Origin: FLUQ01 sp031551515
GTDB lineage: Bacteria > Desulfobacterota > Desulfovibrionia > Desulfovibrionales > Desulfovibrionaceae
DNA length: 64,000 bases
Direction of reading: 5' to 3'
NCBI GenBank assembly: GCA_031551515.1
Contig: JAVBNL010000032.1
Coordinates: 1-64,000, forward strand
The notes under the pieces were generated by a model. That model was not told where the DNA came from, searched no databases, and worked only from the letters and a program-made list of their open reading frames with translations. The first letter of the stretch is position 1, and each line of letters opens with the position of its first letter. Shown in pieces: positions 16,119 through 24,025 of the stretch. The position numbers and the translations under genes are program-made.

Positions 16119-16727
16119 TTACTTGCGTTCCAGTTCCTGTCTGGCTCTGTCCTTAATGGCTTCGTCGGCGTCTTTGGAAGCGATAATGGCTTGCAGCAGT
16201 TCTTTGCCTTTATCCGGCTGGTTCAGGTAATGGCGGTACATGATGGCCAGGTTGAAGCTTGCCGCGGCGTTGCCGGGGCTAAGCAGCAAAGCTTTTTCAA
16301 AGGCGGCCGCGGCATCGGCAAAATCGCCTTTGGCCGCCAGGGTGATTCCCAGAAAATAGGGCGGCCGCATGTCCGCCGGAGCCAGCTCGGCGGCGCGCCG
16401 CAAAAAGCCCAGCGCGTTGGGCCAGTCTTTGTTGCGGGTGAAAATCCCTGAAATCTCCAGAAGAATATCCAGGTTGGTCGGCATTTCTTTCAGTCGGGCC
16501 ATAAGGGCCGCTAATTCGGCGCCGTCCGCCTGGGGCAGCGGCATGGGCGGGCGTTGTTGCCCTTCCTCCGCGGCGCCTTGCGGCATGGCGCCGCGTTCAG
16601 ATGAGGGCACGTTCAGCGCCTGCGTTAACGAAGGGTTGATCACGCGCTGATATACCCCGGCGGCCAATACCGCCAGAACGGCAACAATCAGAAAATTGAG
16701 AAAGATGCGGTGCGAAGACGTGTTCAT
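16119..16727 (-). CDS. TPR protein of the cytochrome c maturation operon (CcmI/CcmH C-terminal-like)
   Basis: 202 residues. An N-terminal membrane anchor (residues 10-30) is followed by a Pro/Gln-rich linker and three TPR-like helical repeats from about residue 75, for example DWPNALGFLRRAAELAP and GDFADAAAAFEKALLLSPG. In System I, the TPR part of CcmI holds the C-terminus of apocytochrome c and presents it to CcmF. The protein is shorter than a full CcmI and has no CcmH thiol domain. Its start overlaps the ccmD stop (ATGA), and it is the last gene of the operon. Confidence 0.8.
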   Translation of the reverse strand: MNTSSHRIFLNFLIVAVLAVLAAGVYQRVINPSLTQALNVPSSERGAMPQGAAEEGQQRPPMPLPQADGAELAALMARLKEMPTNLDILLEISGIFTRNKDWPNALGFLRRAAELAPADMRPPYFLGITLAAKGDFADAAAAFEKALLLSPGNAAASFNLAIMYRHYLNQPDKGKELLQAIIASKDADEAIKDRARQELERK

Positions 16728-16879
16728 GCGCGTTCCCTGTCACTTTTAGCGCCGGTAACTTCCAGACGGCGCAGGCGGTTTTCAAGGCCGGCCGCCTTGC
16801 GCCCCAGCAGAAAAAGGTAAGCGCCCAGCCCCAGCCAGGCGGCGATGCTTGCGTACATAAGCCAGCTTGTATCGTACAT
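16724..16879 (-). CDS. ccmD: Heme exporter protein CcmD
   Basis: 51 residues, too short for many gene finders. The N-terminus MYDTSWLMYASIAAWLGL leads into a single membrane helix, then a basic cytoplasmic tail with NRLRRLE, the standard CcmD layout. CcmD is needed to release holo-CcmE from the CcmABCD complex. It lies 16 bases after ccmC and overlaps the next gene by four bases. Confidence 0.85.
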   Translation of the reverse strand: MYDTSWLMYASIAAWLGLGAYLFLLGRKAAGLENRLRRLEVTGAKSDRERA

Positions 16880-16895
16880 ATTTTCTCCAGCATGT

Positions 16896-17585
16896 TCACA
16901 TCGCGGCGGAACGCAAGGAAGCCACGCGTTCTTCCATCCGCGCCAGGCGGTACCGTAAAAGCAGCAAGGCCAGCCAGAATAAGCCGAAAGCGGCGAGGCA
17001 GGCCAGAATGGTCAGGCGCATTTCCGGTTCCAAACCGTCGCGAGAGGTCATAGTTCCGGCGGGGTGGACGGAATGCCACAGCCGGGTGGCAAAAAAGACC
17101 AAAGGCACATCCAGAAAGGCCACGATGCCGACCACCGCCCTGACTGCGGCTTTGCGTTCCCAGGGCAGGTCAAGGCCCCGCAGCACCAGATAGGCCGCAT
17201 ACACAAACCACATGATCAAGGTCGTCGTCAGGCGGGGGTCCCATGTCCACCACGTCCACCAGGCCGCTTTGGCCCAGATGGAGCCGGTGATCAGGGCAAG
17301 ACCCGCCAGCACCACGCCGATTTCGGCCGCGGCGTCGGCCAGGGTGGCCCAATGGCGTTTTTTGCTGCGCAAAAAGGCGATGCTGGCGACAAAGACCACA
17401 AAAAAGCTGAAAAGACCCCACCAGGCCAGTGGCAGGTGCACATAGAAAATTTTCTGAGTCAGCTTCATCTGTTCTTCAACAGGAGCGTAGACAAAAACGA
17501 GCCATTGGCACGAAGCCAGGGCCGCTGCGGCCGCCAGGGCCAGATAGATGGATGTCGCGGTGCTGCGCATGGGCTGTGATATCAT
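16896..17585 (-). CDS. ccmC: Heme exporter/heme-handling protein CcmC
   Basis: 229 residues with six membrane helices. The tryptophan-rich WWD signature (WAKAAWWTWWTWDPRL, near residues 105-120) is the periplasmic heme platform, and conserved histidines flank it (FYVHLPLAWW and LWHSVHPAG), the pair that ligates heme in CcmC. It loads heme onto CcmE. The ATG overlaps the ccmB stop by one base. Confidence 0.95.
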   Translation of the reverse strand: MISQPMRSTATSIYLALAAAAALASCQWLVFVYAPVEEQMKLTQKIFYVHLPLAWWGLFSFFVVFVASIAFLRSKKRHWATLADAAAEIGVVLAGLALITGSIWAKAAWWTWWTWDPRLTTTLIMWFVYAAYLVLRGLDLPWERKAAVRAVVGIVAFLDVPLVFFATRLWHSVHPAGTMTSRDGLEPEMRLTILACLAAFGLFWLALLLLRYRLARMEERVASLRSAAM

Positions 17586-18274
17586 TAGCGGTCGCCCCCG
17601 TAAATGAAGGGGAAAAGGGCCAGGGCGGCGGCGATGAAAATAGCGTCAAACGCGGCTGCAAGACCGAGCCAGCGGGGAATTTCCCTGAGGGCGTATTCCG
17701 CGGCCCCGGCGTCAAAGAGTGCGGCCAGGGTGCGTATGCCTGCCAGAAACAGGGGAATGAGCAGAGGGAAAACAACGATGCTGCACAGCGACTCTTTCGT
17801 GGTTTTGCTCTGCACCAGCGCGCCCAGCAAAGACCCGACGGCGGCGATGCCGAGGTCTATGAGCAGCGCTGCGGGCAGGGCCAAAATACCGGCCGCGTTC
17901 AGCGTCTGCCCCAGAAAGATGACGGAAGAAGCCAGTAGCGCGGCCTGAATAAGCACAAGCAAAAGAAAACCCGCCAGCGCTTTGCCCAGCCACACGGCCT
18001 GGGGGGGCATGGGCGCGAGCAAGAGACCCAAGCGCGTACCCGTGTTTTCTTCAAGCGAAAACAGAGCGTTGAAAATCAGCGTTTGGCAAAAGGCGGAAGA
18101 AAGCCAGAACAGCGTCGCGGCGGCCGGAGCGCTTGCTTTTGCCTGGCCGTCCAGTGAAAGGCTGAAAAGCACGATGAGCAAAAAGCCCAAAAGCAGCGCC
18201 TGGGCAGGGGCATTACCGCGCAGCAGCGCCAGCCGCAGGTCTTTACCCGCTATGATCAGCGCATGGCGCATCAT
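17585..18274 (-). CDS. ccmB: Heme exporter membrane protein CcmB
   Basis: 229 residues, six hydrophobic segments, the permease-like partner of the CcmA ATPase. The start (MMRHALIIAGKDLRL) with its amphipathic first helix is typical. CcmAB uses ATP to release heme-loaded CcmE from CcmCD. It overlaps ccmA by four bases and ccmC by one. Confidence 0.92.
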   Translation of the reverse strand: MMRHALIIAGKDLRLALLRGNAPAQALLLGFLLIVLFSLSLDGQAKASAPAAATLFWLSSAFCQTLIFNALFSLEENTGTRLGLLLAPMPPQAVWLGKALAGFLLLVLIQAALLASSVIFLGQTLNAAGILALPAALLIDLGIAAVGSLLGALVQSKTTKESLCSIVVFPLLIPLFLAGIRTLAALFDAGAAEYALREIPRWLGLAAAFDAIFIAAALALFPFIYGGDR

Positions 18275-18975
18275 GCCGCGCCTCCTTCAATTCGCGAGGC
18301 ATGCCCGCCGGCGGAGGCGCGTTCCGCCAGCTCCCGATTATAGGCGTTCAGGTCAAACGATTCCCGGCTTTTCGTTTCGCTTTGCCCGTCCCGCAGCACG
18401 GCGATCTCGTCCGCCAGCGACAGGTCTTCCGCCAGGTTGTGCGTGACCCAGATCAGCGCCGCCCCCCGTTCTTTGGCGGCGGAAAGTTCGCTGCGCAGCG
18501 ATGCGGCTGACGCGGCGTCCAGGCCGGTGCCCGGCTCATCCAGAAGGATCAGTTCGGGTTCAAGCAAAAAGAGTCTGGCCAGCGACAGGCGTTGCGTCAT
18601 GCCGCGAGAGAAGATGGCGGCTTTTTCGTCGGCAAAGGCGGCGAGGCCCAGGCGTGAGAGCCAGGTGAGCAACAAGCGTTCGTCAGTGGATTTCCCGTGC
18701 AGCGCGCACCAGAAGGCCAGATTTTCCAAAGCGGTCAGGTCGGGGTAAATCAGGCTGTTATGGCCCAAATAGCCGATGGCCCCGGCGCGCGTGCGGCATT
18801 CCACCATGCCTTCGTCCGGCCGGAGCAGGCCCGCCATGATGTGCAGCAACGTGGATTTGCCCGCGCCGTTGGGGCCTGCCAGCAGCAGCACCGTGCCGGG
18901 CCGCGCGTTCAAAGTGACTCTACGCAGCACCTGGCGTTCGCCATAGCGCTTGCTGACCCCGGTGAGGCGCAGCAT
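18271..18975 (-). CDS. ccmA: Cytochrome c biogenesis ATP-binding protein CcmA
   Basis: 234 residues, a single ABC ATPase domain. It has Walker A GPNGAGKST, the signature region FSRGMTQRLSLARL (an altered LSGGQ, usual for CcmA) and Walker B LILLDEPGTGLD. I start it at MLRLTGVSK, whose ATG overlaps the ccmF stop (TGATG); an earlier in-frame codon would add 25 Pro/Ala-rich residues from inside ccmF. ATP hydrolysis powers release of holo-CcmE. Confidence 0.93.
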   Translation of the reverse strand: MLRLTGVSKRYGERQVLRRVTLNARPGTVLLLAGPNGAGKSTLLHIMAGLLRPDEGMVECRTRAGAIGYLGHNSLIYPDLTALENLAFWCALHGKSTDERLLLTWLSRLGLAAFADEKAAIFSRGMTQRLSLARLFLLEPELILLDEPGTGLDAASAASLRSELSAAKERGAALIWVTHNLAEDLSLADEIAVLRDGQSETKSRESFDLNAYNRELAERASAGGHASRIEGGAA

Positions 18976-20918
18976 CAATCCTCCGCCGGGGCGCGGCGCG
19001 GGCGCAGCCCCAGGAAGGGGAAGAGGCAAAGCAGAATCCCGCCCAGCCAAATCCAGTTGACGAGCGGGTTCAGGCTGATCTGCAAGGTGACACTATGGTC
19101 TTCGGTAACGCTGACCATGGTGGCGTATACTTCGTTGCCCCAGCTGAACAGGGTGTCGACTTCGCTGAAAACGGCGTCCGGGCGGCTGGGGTATTTGCGC
19201 ATCTGGGGCCGCAGCGTGCCGATGTCTTTATTGTTTTTCAGAACGCGGACAACCGCTTCGGAAAAAATGAAGCGCGGCGGCTGCGAATGGTCGTGGGCAC
19301 GGCCGGGGTTGGCGCCTGGCTCCAGGTCGTGATCGTCGCCGCCCCGAACCGAACTCAACTGAATGATATATTCGCCGAAGTGCACGCCCTGGCCCGGCTG
19401 CAGCGTGAATTTTTCTTCCACCTTGTACGGGCCGGAAAAGGCGACGCCCAGGACCATCAGGGCGAAACCGAAGTGCACGCCGTGGGCCGCGATCATTTGC
19501 GGCAGCCGGAACAGGCCGGGCCTGCCGGCAAAGGTCAGGCAGACGGTGGCCGCAATGCCGATGGCAGCTGCGGCCGCGATTAGGGGCAGTGGTTTGGTCA
19601 ACCCCATGAAGGCCAGCATGCCGGCAGCGATCAGGGCCATGCCCAGCGCAAGATACGCTTGAGGCTTGTGCCGCAGGCCGCCGTTCCAACCCAGGTGCGG
19701 GCAGGCCGCCAGCAAGAGTGCCAGAACCGCGACCAGCGGCAGACAGGTCGCGTTGAAAAAGCTGGGGCCGAAACCCTGGGACTGGGCGGACCATAACCTG
19801 CTGATGACCGGCCAGAGGGTGCCCAACAAAATGATCACGGACAGGGCCAGAAAAAGCCAGCAGGTGCAGACCAGCGCGCCTTCGCGGCTGAGCGGCTCGG
19901 CCAGCGGTTCGCCGGTGCGCGGCGCGGCCGCGCTGACGGCGGCGGCAAAAACGAAAAAGAGCGTGACGAAGATGAAGAGCGGCGTGCCCACGGGGCTTTC
20001 GCCGAACGCGTGGAGCGAATTGACCACGCCGCCGCGCACGATATAGGTGGCGAAAAAGGCGCTGATCGTGATCAGGGCCATCAGAAAGGCGTTGACCCGC
20101 GAAAGCTTGCCCCTGCGTTCTTCGATAAGCGCGGTGTGCATATAGGCGGTCGCCACCAGCCAGGGCACCAGAGAGGAGTTTTCCACCGGGTCCCAGCCCC
20201 AGTAGCCGCCCCAGCCCAGTTCCATATACGACCACCAGCCGCCGAGAATGATGCCCGCGCCAAGCGTCAGCCACCCGATCAGGATGAAGGGGCGGGTCAG
20301 GCGTGCCCATTTTTCTTCTTGAACCGGGTTCAGGCAGTGGGCAAGGCAGAGGCAGCAGGGGATGGTAAAGGCTCCATAGCCCAAAAAGAGCAGCGGCGGG
20401 TGAAAGATCATGCCGGGGTTTTGCAGCAGCGGGTTCAACCCCATGCCGTCATCCGGAACGGGTGAGGCGGTCAGAAAGGGGTTGTTCCAGGTAGTGAGCA
20501 GCAAACAAAAAAAGCCGAGAATAATGAAATACAAAGCCCAATACCATAATTTCGTGTCGGCATGCAGGCGGGCGTAGCCTTTTGTCCGCTGAAAGAACAC
20601 GGCGCATAACACGGCGCACCAGGCCCAGAACAGCAAGGCCCCTTCCTGCCCGGCCCAGAAGGCGGTCAGGCGGTAAAACAGGTGCAGGTCACGGTCGGTG
20701 TGCTGCATGACGTAAAAAAAGGAAAAATCGCTGCGCACCAGCGCGATGGTAAGCAGCGCGCCGGCAACAGTCATGAGCGAAAAAAGCGCGTAGTTGGCGC
20801 GTTCCAGCCAGGCAAGGGGCGCGCGGTCATCCGTGCGCAAGAGCAGAAGAGAAGGAAGAGCGGCTGCGAGCGTCAGCAAAAAACACAACGAAATCACAAC
20901 GAAGGCGGCAAGAGGCAT
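18975..20918 (-). CDS. ccmF: Heme lyase CcmF
   Basis: 647 residues with about 14 membrane segments. The WWD domain GGYWGWDPVENSS lies near residue 245, and conserved histidines surround it. Late in the protein a large periplasmic segment includes HSQPPRF and YPSRPDAVFSEVD. CcmF takes heme from CcmE and attaches it to apocytochrome c thiols. The start is the ATG at 20918 (MPLAAF) preceded by GGGAG; a TTG four codons earlier is less likely. With no CcmH or CcmG nearby, CcmF may act with the TPR protein alone. Confidence 0.94.
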   Translation of the reverse strand: MPLAAFVVISLCFLLTLAAALPSLLLLRTDDRAPLAWLERANYALFSLMTVAGALLTIALVRSDFSFFYVMQHTDRDLHLFYRLTAFWAGQEGALLFWAWCAVLCAVFFQRTKGYARLHADTKLWYWALYFIILGFFCLLLTTWNNPFLTASPVPDDGMGLNPLLQNPGMIFHPPLLFLGYGAFTIPCCLCLAHCLNPVQEEKWARLTRPFILIGWLTLGAGIILGGWWSYMELGWGGYWGWDPVENSSLVPWLVATAYMHTALIEERRGKLSRVNAFLMALITISAFFATYIVRGGVVNSLHAFGESPVGTPLFIFVTLFFVFAAAVSAAAPRTGEPLAEPLSREGALVCTCWLFLALSVIILLGTLWPVISRLWSAQSQGFGPSFFNATCLPLVAVLALLLAACPHLGWNGGLRHKPQAYLALGMALIAAGMLAFMGLTKPLPLIAAAAAIGIAATVCLTFAGRPGLFRLPQMIAAHGVHFGFALMVLGVAFSGPYKVEEKFTLQPGQGVHFGEYIIQLSSVRGGDDHDLEPGANPGRAHDHSQPPRFIFSEAVVRVLKNNKDIGTLRPQMRKYPSRPDAVFSEVDTLFSWGNEVYATMVSVTEDHSVTLQISLNPLVNWIWLGGILLCLFPFLGLRPRRAPAED

Positions 20919-20959
20919 GCGGTCTCCCAATATTGCTGAAAACGAGATGCCCTAGACTA

Positions 20960-21367
20960 TCAGGTTCTGTTTTCTTTCTTGTATTTTGAAGGGCACTTGG
21001 TCGTTAGCTGATGCGCGCTGATGACGCGTTTGCCGTCTTTGCAGCCGCCTTCCGCATACAGTTCGGCTCCCGGTTTAAAGCCGTCGGGCACAACGCCTTT
21101 GTATACGACCTGCACTGTTTTGCCGGGGTTGTTTATGTCCTGCAGCATAAAGGTCACGCCGGAAGAGCCGGGCGCGCGCACGATGCCTTCGGGGCTGACC
21201 GTGCCGAAAACGCGCACGGCGCGCAGCTCGGTCACGGGCATGGTCAACGCTTCGGCCACGTCGATATGGTATGTCGCGTTCGCGCTGACGCCCGCATACA
21301 GCAGATATCCGGTTCCCGCCAGAAACAGCAGCAAGGCGGCAAGATACAGGCGCGTGTTTTTTTTCAT
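20960..21367 (-). CDS. ccmE: Cytochrome c maturation heme chaperone CcmE, Cys-type
   Basis: 135 residues. One N-terminal membrane anchor (residues 6-25) is followed by an OB-fold periplasmic domain. The heme-binding residue is Cys125 in TKCPSKY (C-x3-Y) instead of the histidine in the usual H-x3-Y. This matches the natural variant of System I described in Desulfovibrio and archaea that lacks CcmG, CcmH and the CcmE histidine. CcmE carries heme covalently from CcmC to CcmF. Its start overlaps the stop of the upstream permease gene (TGATG). Confidence 0.93.
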   Translation of the reverse strand: MKKNTRLYLAALLLFLAGTGYLLYAGVSANATYHIDVAEALTMPVTELRAVRVFGTVSPEGIVRAPGSSGVTFMLQDINNPGKTVQVVYKGVVPDGFKPGAELYAEGGCKDGKRVISAHQLTTKCPSKYKKENRT

Positions 21368-22536
21368 CAGCAGTCTTCCTTTCCTTCCAACTGATCGTGG
21401 TACTCATCGCCGTAAATTTTGAGCATCACCACGGCAAAGGTCAGAATCAGGGGGCCGTACAACAGCCCGAAAATCCCGAAAGCGTGCAGACCGCCGAGGA
21501 TGGCCAGGAACAGGAAAAGTAGGGGAATGCCGGAGGCGTCGCGCATCAGAAGCGGCCGCAGGAAGGTGTCGATGGATGTGACCCCGACCCCGCACCAGAT
21601 GGCCAGGAAAAGGGCGCTTTTCCAACTGCCCGCGACAATCAGGTACAGGCAGGCCGGAACCCAGACCAGGCCGGTGCCGAGTACCGGCACCAGAGAAGAA
21701 AAGGCCATGACCGTACCCCAAAACAGCGCCGGCACGCCGACAAAAGCAAGTCCCAGGCCGCCGACGGTGCCTTGCAGCGCCGCCACCAGAAAGCCGCCGA
21801 CCAGCACGGCCTTGGAAATGCGGCGCAGGTTCTGGATGATGCGTTCTTCCTGTTCTTCGCGCAGCGGGGTCAGAAACTTGATGTGCTTGACCATGGCCGC
21901 GCCGTCTTTGAGAAAAAAGAACATGGCCAGCAAGAACAGCAGGAAGTGCAGGAAAAAGTTCAGCGTTTGGCCCACCAGATTGGTGGAAAGGCCGATCAGG
22001 CTCTGCCCCAGCCGCCGGGAAGCGGAGACAAGGTCCGCTTTGACGCCTTCGGCGGTGATGTCGAGGAAAGGAGCGTGCTCGCGCAGCCAGGCGAATACCG
22101 GATCCAGACGCGCGTTGAACACATCGTTAAGCTGCGTGCCGTCAAGCCACTGCACGACGGCGGTAACGCTTTGCCGTGTTTGCGGAATGAGTCCCACAAT
22201 GAAGAGAACCAGGGGAATGACGACCAGAATGATCACACAGAAAAGTACTGCCAGCGCGGCCAAAGATTGCCTGCCCCGCAAAATCGACAGGCAGCGGGAA
22301 TATATGGGGTGGCAGATGGCGGCGAGCACAGCGGCCAAAACCAGCGTGTTGATGAACGGAAACAGCAGCACGTAGGCGAAATAGAGGCCGAACAGCAGCA
22401 GGCCGAAAATGAACCAGGTCAGCAGGCTGCGGGAAGAAAAATGCACTCCGTCGCGGCTGCCCCGCGCGGGGCGGCGCGAAAGGGTGTCTTCGCTGGGGGC
22501 CGTGTGCCCATTGGGGGTGGGGGTGTTCTCTTCCAC
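21367..22536 (-). CDS. AI-2E family transporter (YdiK/PerM-like)
   Basis: 389 residues, eight or so membrane helices. Family features are visible: the N-terminal helix pair around residues 45-85, the central periplasmic domain, then GLGLAFVGVPALFWGTVMAF and the C-terminal GLLYGPLI motif. Members export autoinducer-2 or act as Na+/H+ antiporters; substrate is open. The start is GTG at 22536, with AAGGA five bases before it and ten bases from the mazG stop; a further upstream start would read through the end of mazG. It is the third gene of the cvpA-ccm operon. Confidence 0.85.
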   Translation of the reverse strand: MEENTPTPNGHTAPSEDTLSRRPARGSRDGVHFSSRSLLTWFIFGLLLFGLYFAYVLLFPFINTLVLAAVLAAICHPIYSRCLSILRGRQSLAALAVLFCVIILVVIPLVLFIVGLIPQTRQSVTAVVQWLDGTQLNDVFNARLDPVFAWLREHAPFLDITAEGVKADLVSASRRLGQSLIGLSTNLVGQTLNFFLHFLLFLLAMFFFLKDGAAMVKHIKFLTPLREEQEERIIQNLRRISKAVLVGGFLVAALQGTVGGLGLAFVGVPALFWGTVMAFSSLVPVLGTGLVWVPACLYLIVAGSWKSALFLAIWCGVGVTSIDTFLRPLLMRDASGIPLLFLFLAILGGLHAFGIFGLLYGPLILTFAVVMLKIYGDEYHDQLEGKEDC

Positions 22537-22546
22537 GGCATTCCTT

Positions 22547-23350
22547 TTACGATGCGGTTTTCTCGGCGTCTTTCGCCGCCGTCCACAACGCGTTTTTGTC
22601 ATCCATGTCCAGCGATGCGAAGTCCTGCCCGTTTCGGGCCGCCGCTTCTTCCATATGCCGGAAGCGGGCCAGAAAACGCAAGGCCGTTTTATGCAGCGCG
22701 GCGTTCGCCTTTATGCCCTTGCGGCGGCCAAGCTCCACTAGGGTGAAGATGAGGTCGCCCAGTTCGCGCTCTTGTTGCGCCTGGTCGCCCGACGTTGACG
22801 CGTCGAGCCACTCCAGCCACTCGGCCTCCACCTGCTGTTCCACGTCCGTGTCTTCGTCCCAGGTAAAACCGGCCCTGGCCGCTTTGGCATGGATACGGTA
22901 AGATTTGAGCAGCGGCGGCAAGCCTTCGGGTAACGAGGCGAAAACGCCGCCGGTTTTTTCCGCCTTTTCGGCTTTTTCTTTTTTCTTCACCTGTTCCCAG
23001 GTTTGCAGCAACTGCTCGCGGTTTTCGCAAGTCGCATCGGCAAACACGTGCGGGTGGCGGCGCACCATTTTATCCGCCGCATCCAGCAACACGTCGCGCA
23101 GGGAAAATTCCTTTTCATACAAGCGGCTGACGAACAGGATAAGAAAGAGCACGTCGCCCATTTCTTCGCGCACGTCCGCGGCGTTGTTCCGTCGCACGGC
23201 GTCGATAAGCTCAAAGGTTTCTTCGGCCAGATAGTCGCACAGGGTTTCAGGAGTTTGCTCCTTGTCCCAGGGGCAGCCCTCGGGGCCGAGAAGAGCCGCG
23301 AGAACGCCGCGCAGCCGGTCGAGAGCGGAGTCGTCATTCATAGTGCACAT
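22547..23350 (-). CDS. mazG: Nucleoside triphosphate pyrophosphohydrolase MazG
   Basis: 267 residues. Two MazG folds are visible. The N-terminal one contains PWDKEQTPETLCDYLAEE and EMGDVLFLILF, giving the EExxE...ExxD metal-binding set; the second lies near residues 165-245 with ERELGDLIFTLVELGRRKGI. The enzyme hydrolyses NTPs, including non-canonical ones, and can lower ppGpp-related pools. The ATG at 23350 overlaps the cvpA stop (TGATG); the Met three codons later is an alternative. Confidence 0.93.
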   Translation of the reverse strand: MCTMNDDSALDRLRGVLAALLGPEGCPWDKEQTPETLCDYLAEETFELIDAVRRNNAADVREEMGDVLFLILFVSRLYEKEFSLRDVLLDAADKMVRRHPHVFADATCENREQLLQTWEQVKKKEKAEKAEKTGGVFASLPEGLPPLLKSYRIHAKAARAGFTWDEDTDVEQQVEAEWLEWLDASTSGDQAQQERELGDLIFTLVELGRRKGIKANAALHKTALRFLARFRHMEEAAARNGQDFASLDMDDKNALWTAAKDAEKTAS

Positions 23351-23838
23351 CAGAGATGAAGGTTTCCGGAAGAAGGCAGCAGATTGCGCAGATAATCAGC
23401 CATGGATTTGAAAAACGGGGCTGTCTGCGCTTCTTTCACAATAGGCGCGTCGGGCAGAAAGCGCAGAACAAGGTAGAACACGATAGTAGCGATGAGCAGG
23501 CCCTTGGCCGCGCCCACAACGCCGCCCAGCACGCGGTCCAGCCATGATGTGAAGGTCACGGACATGAACTTGCGCAAAGCCGCGGCGCACAAGGCGACGC
23601 CCGCAAGCACCGCGGCGAAGATGACGGCATAGGCGATGATGCCGCTCCAGTCGGATTGGCCGAGAAATTTCGCGACGGTGGGCTGCAGCCGGCCCTGAAA
23701 CTGGTTGGCCAGGGTAAAGGCCAGTACAACGCCGACCAGGCCGGCTACTTCCTGCACCAGGCCGCGCATCAGGCCGCGTATGGCGAAACCGGCCAGCAGG
23801 GCGACAGCGGCGATATCGAGCAAATTTATCTGTAACAT
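23350..23838 (-). CDS. cvpA: CvpA family inner-membrane protein
   Basis: 162 residues with four membrane helices and the FAIRGLMRGLVQEVAGL motif near residue 20 that defines the CvpA/colicin V production family. Its role is still unclear; in Enterobacteria it affects envelope and bile resistance. The ATG at 23838 has GAGG eight bases upstream; a TTG two codons earlier is possible. It is the first gene of a ten-gene minus-strand operon that runs through mazG into the ccm genes. Confidence 0.88.
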   Translation of the reverse strand: MLQINLLDIAAVALLAGFAIRGLMRGLVQEVAGLVGVVLAFTLANQFQGRLQPTVAKFLGQSDWSGIIAYAVIFAAVLAGVALCAAALRKFMSVTFTSWLDRVLGGVVGAAKGLLIATIVFYLVLRFLPDAPIVKEAQTAPFFKSMADYLRNLLPSSGNLHL

Positions 23839-23951
23839 GAACAAGCCTCATAAAACGGAAATCCGATCAAATGCTCGACGGATGGTATCAGAACTCGCAG
23901 CCGAGGGGAAGCGGCAGGGTGGCGCATAGGAAACTGGAGGAGGCAAATGCG

Positions 23952-23988
23952 CGACGCCCTGTTCTGTCAGTAACAGAACAGGGCGTCG
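23952..23988 (-). terminator. Long perfect hairpin between dppA and cvpA
   Basis: 16-bp perfect stem (23952-23967 with 23973-23988) and a 5-base loop. There is no T run on either side, so it may terminate in an unusual way or act as an mRNA 3'-end stabiliser for dppA, which ends 38 bases before it. Confidence 0.6.
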
Positions 23989-24025
23989 GCGTAAGGCAGG
24001 GAGGCGGCGATGCCGCTTTGGGAAG

